In this document: piece after piece, positions 60,716-64,000 of the stretch
How positions within the stretch are numbered: the stretch's first letter is position 1
How the letters are laid out: each line of letters begins with the position of its first letter
Assembly (NCBI GenBank): GCA_902729315.2
Contig: LR746271.1
Location: forward strand, 4,608,001 to 4,672,000
Length of the DNA stretch: 64,000 nucleotides
Direction of reading: 5' to 3'
Source of the DNA: Spirodela intermedia
Lineage: Eukaryota; Streptophyta; Magnoliopsida; Alismatales; Araceae
The notes under the pieces: model-generated
What the model was told of the DNA's origin: nothing
The model's database searches: none
Seen by the model: the letters and a program-made list of their open reading frames with translations, nothing else
Translations under genes and position numbers: made by a program

Positions 60716-60758
60716 CTATATATTCGCCCGAATAATCCGCGCACAACCGATGTGGGAC
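60716..60758 (-). promoter_or_regulatory. snRNA-type USE + TATA module, LTR copy C2
   Basis: On the minus strand GTCCCACATCG (perfect), 24-bp spacer, ATATATAG. This is the best-preserved example. The downstream T4 is at 60512-60509. Confidence 0.6.
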
Positions 60759-61284
60759 TAAACCCGCGTCACACCTTGTTTAGGGCCGGGCGACCGCCGC
60801 GGGTTCGAATCCTCCCAGAGTCAAAATTCATATATTTTTAACTGATTATCGCGACTTTCCTGCAGATCGCCGGTGAAGGATTAAGCAACTGGAATCGCTG
60901 GATCATCGGCGAAAATCTCGTCAACGCGATTCGCGGAGCATTGCTACTAAAATTTCTGAACGATTCGCGATAAAAGGATCGCAATCCATCGAGTAAATCA
61001 TCTCCGATTGATCGACGAACAAGCCGTCGTCGGGAAGAGGACGATCCGCCGGGAGACCAGTCGCCACCTCCTGAGAGCGTACCAGATGCGATGAAGAGCC
61101 TCCTCTTGCTGCGCGGACCTGAGGATGAAGCTCCCTAACACGCGCCTCACCTCCATCCAGCCCCTCTCCGTCGGGTGACAGCCGCCGGAGAGCCGCAAAG
61201 TCGCCGTTTTTCCGCTCCGCCGGGTGACAGCCGCCGGAGACGATTCGACGACCCACTTCATTGGTCTCTAGACTTCGCGAGAAG

Positions 61285-61572
61285 ATCTAGAGATTGCCCA
61301 CGTCGTCTTTGTCCAAGGAGAGCCTTCGAGGCCGTGGACACTGCACGACGACCCTCCCGAACGCTCAGGATTCCGGTGCATCGCCGACGCGTCGCCGTCG
61401 CGACGCCGGAACTCTGTTTTCCTGCTTTATCTAGAGATTGCCCACGTCGTCTTTGTCCAAGGAGAGCCTTTGAGGCCGTGGACACTGCACGACGATCCTC
61501 CCGAACGATCAGGATTCCGGTGCATCGCCGACGCATCGCCGTCGCGACGCCGGAACTCTATTTTCCTGCTTT
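61285..61572 (+). repeat. 144-bp minisatellite in LTR copy C (2 units)
   Basis: Units begin at 61285 and 61429 and are nearly identical to those at 22584-23012. Confidence 0.9.
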
Positions 61573-62127
61573 CAATTTAATTTACGCTTCATTTAGTGAT
61601 ACTTTGTTGATTTTTATTTACCAAACTATACTTCGTTCAACTACGATTCTTCCGGCTTTTACATATCTTAATTTGATTAATTGAGTCGTCTGTAATCGCC
61701 TACGTAAGAATCGCCGGGCAGAACTCTATTTCCGCCTGATTCGCGTTCGCCGGGCGCTGACATCATCCTGACGTCCTCACCCTTATTTCCTTTTTTTTGT
61801 GAATTTTAAATATATTTCCTTTTTATTTCCTAGTATAAAATTCGTAAGAAAATTGTACTCATTGAGAAAAATTCTGAATAATTACCAGATATTATATTAC
61901 ATCTCTGTGATCGACCTGGAAAATTACCACTATTTTTGAGATTTTTATTGAATTATAATTGATCTATTTATTTTGAAATACTTCTAAATATCCAAAAATT
62001 CGTATTTTCTAGTTTTATAAATTTTAAATTTGCGTGATTTAACATACAACGACTGAGTCACGTCATCGTGCAAAAGTGATAGCTCAGTAGAGATTCCTCA
62101 AAGCACAGTTCCTGCCTTGCCGGTCCT

Positions 62128-63214
62128 ATGGATCGAGCTGACGATGGCGGCAGGTCAACGGCGAGAGGCGAGACGGCGGTTGCAGCGACAGTTCCTGGTA
62201 TCTTCTTCTTTCCTCTATTCTCCTCTTCGTCTACCCTTTACCCTCGTCTGAAAGTGCGTCTTCTTAGACTTAACTGATCTGCTTCCAAGAGGCATCAGTG
62301 AATGAAGTTACACATTTCTCACACTAGTAATCATAGAATCATGCTGCAAGCTTTTTGTTATTCTGCTCGTGATTGTTCCTATACTAACTACTCTTGTGAA
62401 GCTTGAAAAATAGCTATTTAAAGCTTGAAATCATCAAGGCTAGACTAAACATGGGGATCAATGGTATGACTAGAAGCGTCAATTTGATCAGAATAAAATC
62501 ATTCCCATGTATGGGTATCAGTGTTTATCAAGACCATTACAACAGATGTGATCAGACCAGACAACATTCATGATTCTAGCTTCATAAAAGTTTGATGCCT
62601 GACGAAAGTTGAAAAAACTCATGTGAAACCCTTAGATTGTGTATTCGAAGTCCCAGCTGATCCCCTTGGTGTTCTTTATGGTTTGGGAAAATGGTGCACT
62701 GCTTCTTCTACTAGAAAGATTTTTTTCTATTTTCTTTGATTGTTGTCAGTAAAATTTCTGATAGCCACTAATGAGGTCTGACTTTAGATTAAGAGCCCAA
62801 AAATGTGGTTAAAAAATTGATAAAATTAATGAAGATGATCCAAAGGGAAAGAGGTTATAAATAAGATCTGAAAGAGTTCAAATAATCTCTGAAAAATTAT
62901 TTTCGAATTTAGTGTAGGGGAATAATCAAGCAAATCACCATATGAATTTCATTCTGGCCATTTAAATTGAGGTTTTATATTTGGACACCATCATACTCTT
63001 TCCATTAACACCGATTTTTCTTCTCTTTGGTTGGTGCAGATGAAACCAATAGTATTGCTCAGAAGCCTGGGTTTGAAAAGATATCCAAGCAAGTCATAGA
63101 TGAATGCAAGTCAATTGCAGTTTTATACAAACACTTGAAAACAGACGCTGAAATTATGTCATTAAAAAATGGCAATGAGAACAAGGTTTTTGGCATTGTT
63201 TTCCAGACTCTACC
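62128..63214 (+). pseudogene. PREP: PreP 5' end: exons 1 and 2, second copy
   Basis: Exon 1 is 62128-62197, ATG at 62128, splitting after CCTG at a GTATCT donor. Exon 2 is 63040-63214 (175 bp, the same length as in the minus copy), encoding NSIAQKPGFEKIS, QVIDECKS and NENKVFGIVFQTLP before GTAAGG. Phases join (G|AT), and no stop occurs in these two exons. 62066-63960 is an inverted duplicate of about 50000-51430. The expected transit peptide is much longer in the family, so either an upstream exon is missing or the copy is defective. LTR copy C ends 62 bp before the ATG. The gene continues beyond the window, so calling it a pseudogene is provisional. Confidence 0.65.
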
Positions 63215-64000
63215 GTAAGGATTATAATGCTGTTTTTCTTTTTTTATTCCTCCCTTTCCCTCTTTTATGTAATATTTAGTCGTGTGCATGAATGTCTACT
63301 ATGGTGCAAGTTTAGGATAGGTTTGTATTTTATATGAATTTTTTTTCTGTGATCAATGTACCTACAATGTACATGCATCTATATTTTGATTGATCGGAAA
63401 TGCTTGATCATTTTAGATGAATATACACATTTCTGTGTCTTTATGCTTATTGTTCTCTATAACTTAGCTTATTAATCTGTGATTTTTTGGTTATAACAAG
63501 TATGACATTGATGTAGAAATAATGAAGAGTCTAGTAAAGCAGTACGAGTTCCTGATAGTTATCAACATTGAACTCTTACAATAATCTGTGATGCCATCAA
63601 CAGCTGCCATGATCTTGCCCTCTATGATGCAAACGAACCCACCAGTGATGAAGATTTTGAGGAACACTGATGTAGGTTGTGGTGATTGGCGAAAAGAAGT
63701 TATGAAGCAGTTGAGGGAATCACATAAGTTAAGAACTGTATCTTTATTTGGGTCTGTGGAGGACTTGATGTCGATAGTTGTACTTCATTTGGGTCTTCAT
63801 AAGATAATCTAACTTTGCAGTTTGATTGCTATCGGATATTTATCTCTGCGGAAATGAGGATATGAGATTGATCTCCATTCTCATATCCAATTTGGCCATT
63901 AATAAGTTAAGTTACGTTAGTGAAGACCCATCAAAATAATGAAATAGTGCAAAAACACATGCGTAACAGAACCTGTGGTTACTAATAGTAGATAGCACTT
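63215..64000 (+). other. PreP intron sequence of the second copy
   Basis: It aligns with the intron downstream of exon 2 in the minus-strand copy (e.g. CATGATCTTGCC and GGTCTGTGGAGGAC). About 110 bp at roughly 63650-63765 are extra here. The open frame at 63588-63812 spans this intron and is not considered a gene. Confidence 0.6.

Larger units (their letters stand above)
59792..62065 (+). mobile_element. Solo gypsy LTR, young copy C, with internal 5' duplication
   Basis: It starts TGATAAGTC, ends GAGTCACGTCA, and is flanked by TCGTG on both sides (59787-59791, 62066-62070). The first 506 bp (59792-60297) are a partial extra copy of the LTR 5' part, followed at 60298 by a full LTR. It carries two 144-bp units. 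It is CpG-rich and therefore young. Confidence 0.93.

Noticed and set aside
63588-63812. 74-codon frame downstream of PreP exon 2
   Set aside because: Falls in intron sequence that aligns with the intron of the minus-strand PreP copy; no splice support.

Overview
The window is plant nuclear DNA, most likely from a monocot. It combines AT-rich, repeat-laden intergenic sequence with one GC- and CpG-rich, intron-containing gene, plus Ty3/gypsy and Ty1/copia debris and broken copies of an organellar protease gene. The monocot assignment is inferred from exon composition and is not proven. No bacterial, viral or organellar genome features were seen.

Layout. 1-5.9 kb: a solo gypsy LTR (48-1677, target duplication ATCAT), a tandem copy of its edge, an older LTR fragment and a pyrimidine-rich minisatellite. 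5.9-10.7 kb: the only gene that looks intact, a four-exon GH3 acyl-acid amido synthetase on the minus strand, resembling the DFL2/GH3.10 type of the jasmonate-conjugating group. 10.7-16.1 kb: nothing recognisable. 16.1-21.0 kb: pieces of a presequence protease (PreP, M16C peptidase) gene split by a decayed gypsy LTR. 21.05-24.1 kb: a segment duplicated at 56.66-57.8 kb; only the first copy carries a solo LTR (21599-23510), so both the empty and the filled site are visible. 24.1-32.0 kb: a decayed gypsy element on the minus strand with LTR, gag relic, integrase relic and LTR. 32.1-51.4 kb: a PreP pseudogene on the minus strand with 18 recognisable exon segments, at least four in-frame stops, a frameshift, a lost exon, two copia elements and a gypsy LTR in its introns. 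52-59.6 kb: intergenic, with a purine-rich tract and the empty-site duplicate. 59.8-64 kb: another solo LTR (target duplication TCGTG) sitting 62 bp upstream of a second PreP 5' end, whose exons 1 and 2 look intact and which runs out of the window.

The most interesting signal is inside the gypsy LTR family. Seven LTR copies, young and old, plus one partial tandem copy carry, antisense to the LTR, an element resembling the plant snRNA promoter: an upstream sequence element (RTCCCACATCG-like), exactly 24 bp of spacer, then a TATA box. The spacer length is that of plant Pol III snRNA genes. In the young copies it is followed by about 190 bp of GC-rich, hairpin-prone sequence ending at the first T4-5 run. 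This has the layout of a Pol III transcription unit carried within an LTR; expression is untested.

Functionally the window is one auxin/jasmonate-type amido synthetase gene beside a region where a nuclear gene for an organellar peptidase was duplicated in inverted orientation and broken up by retrotransposons and LTR recombination.
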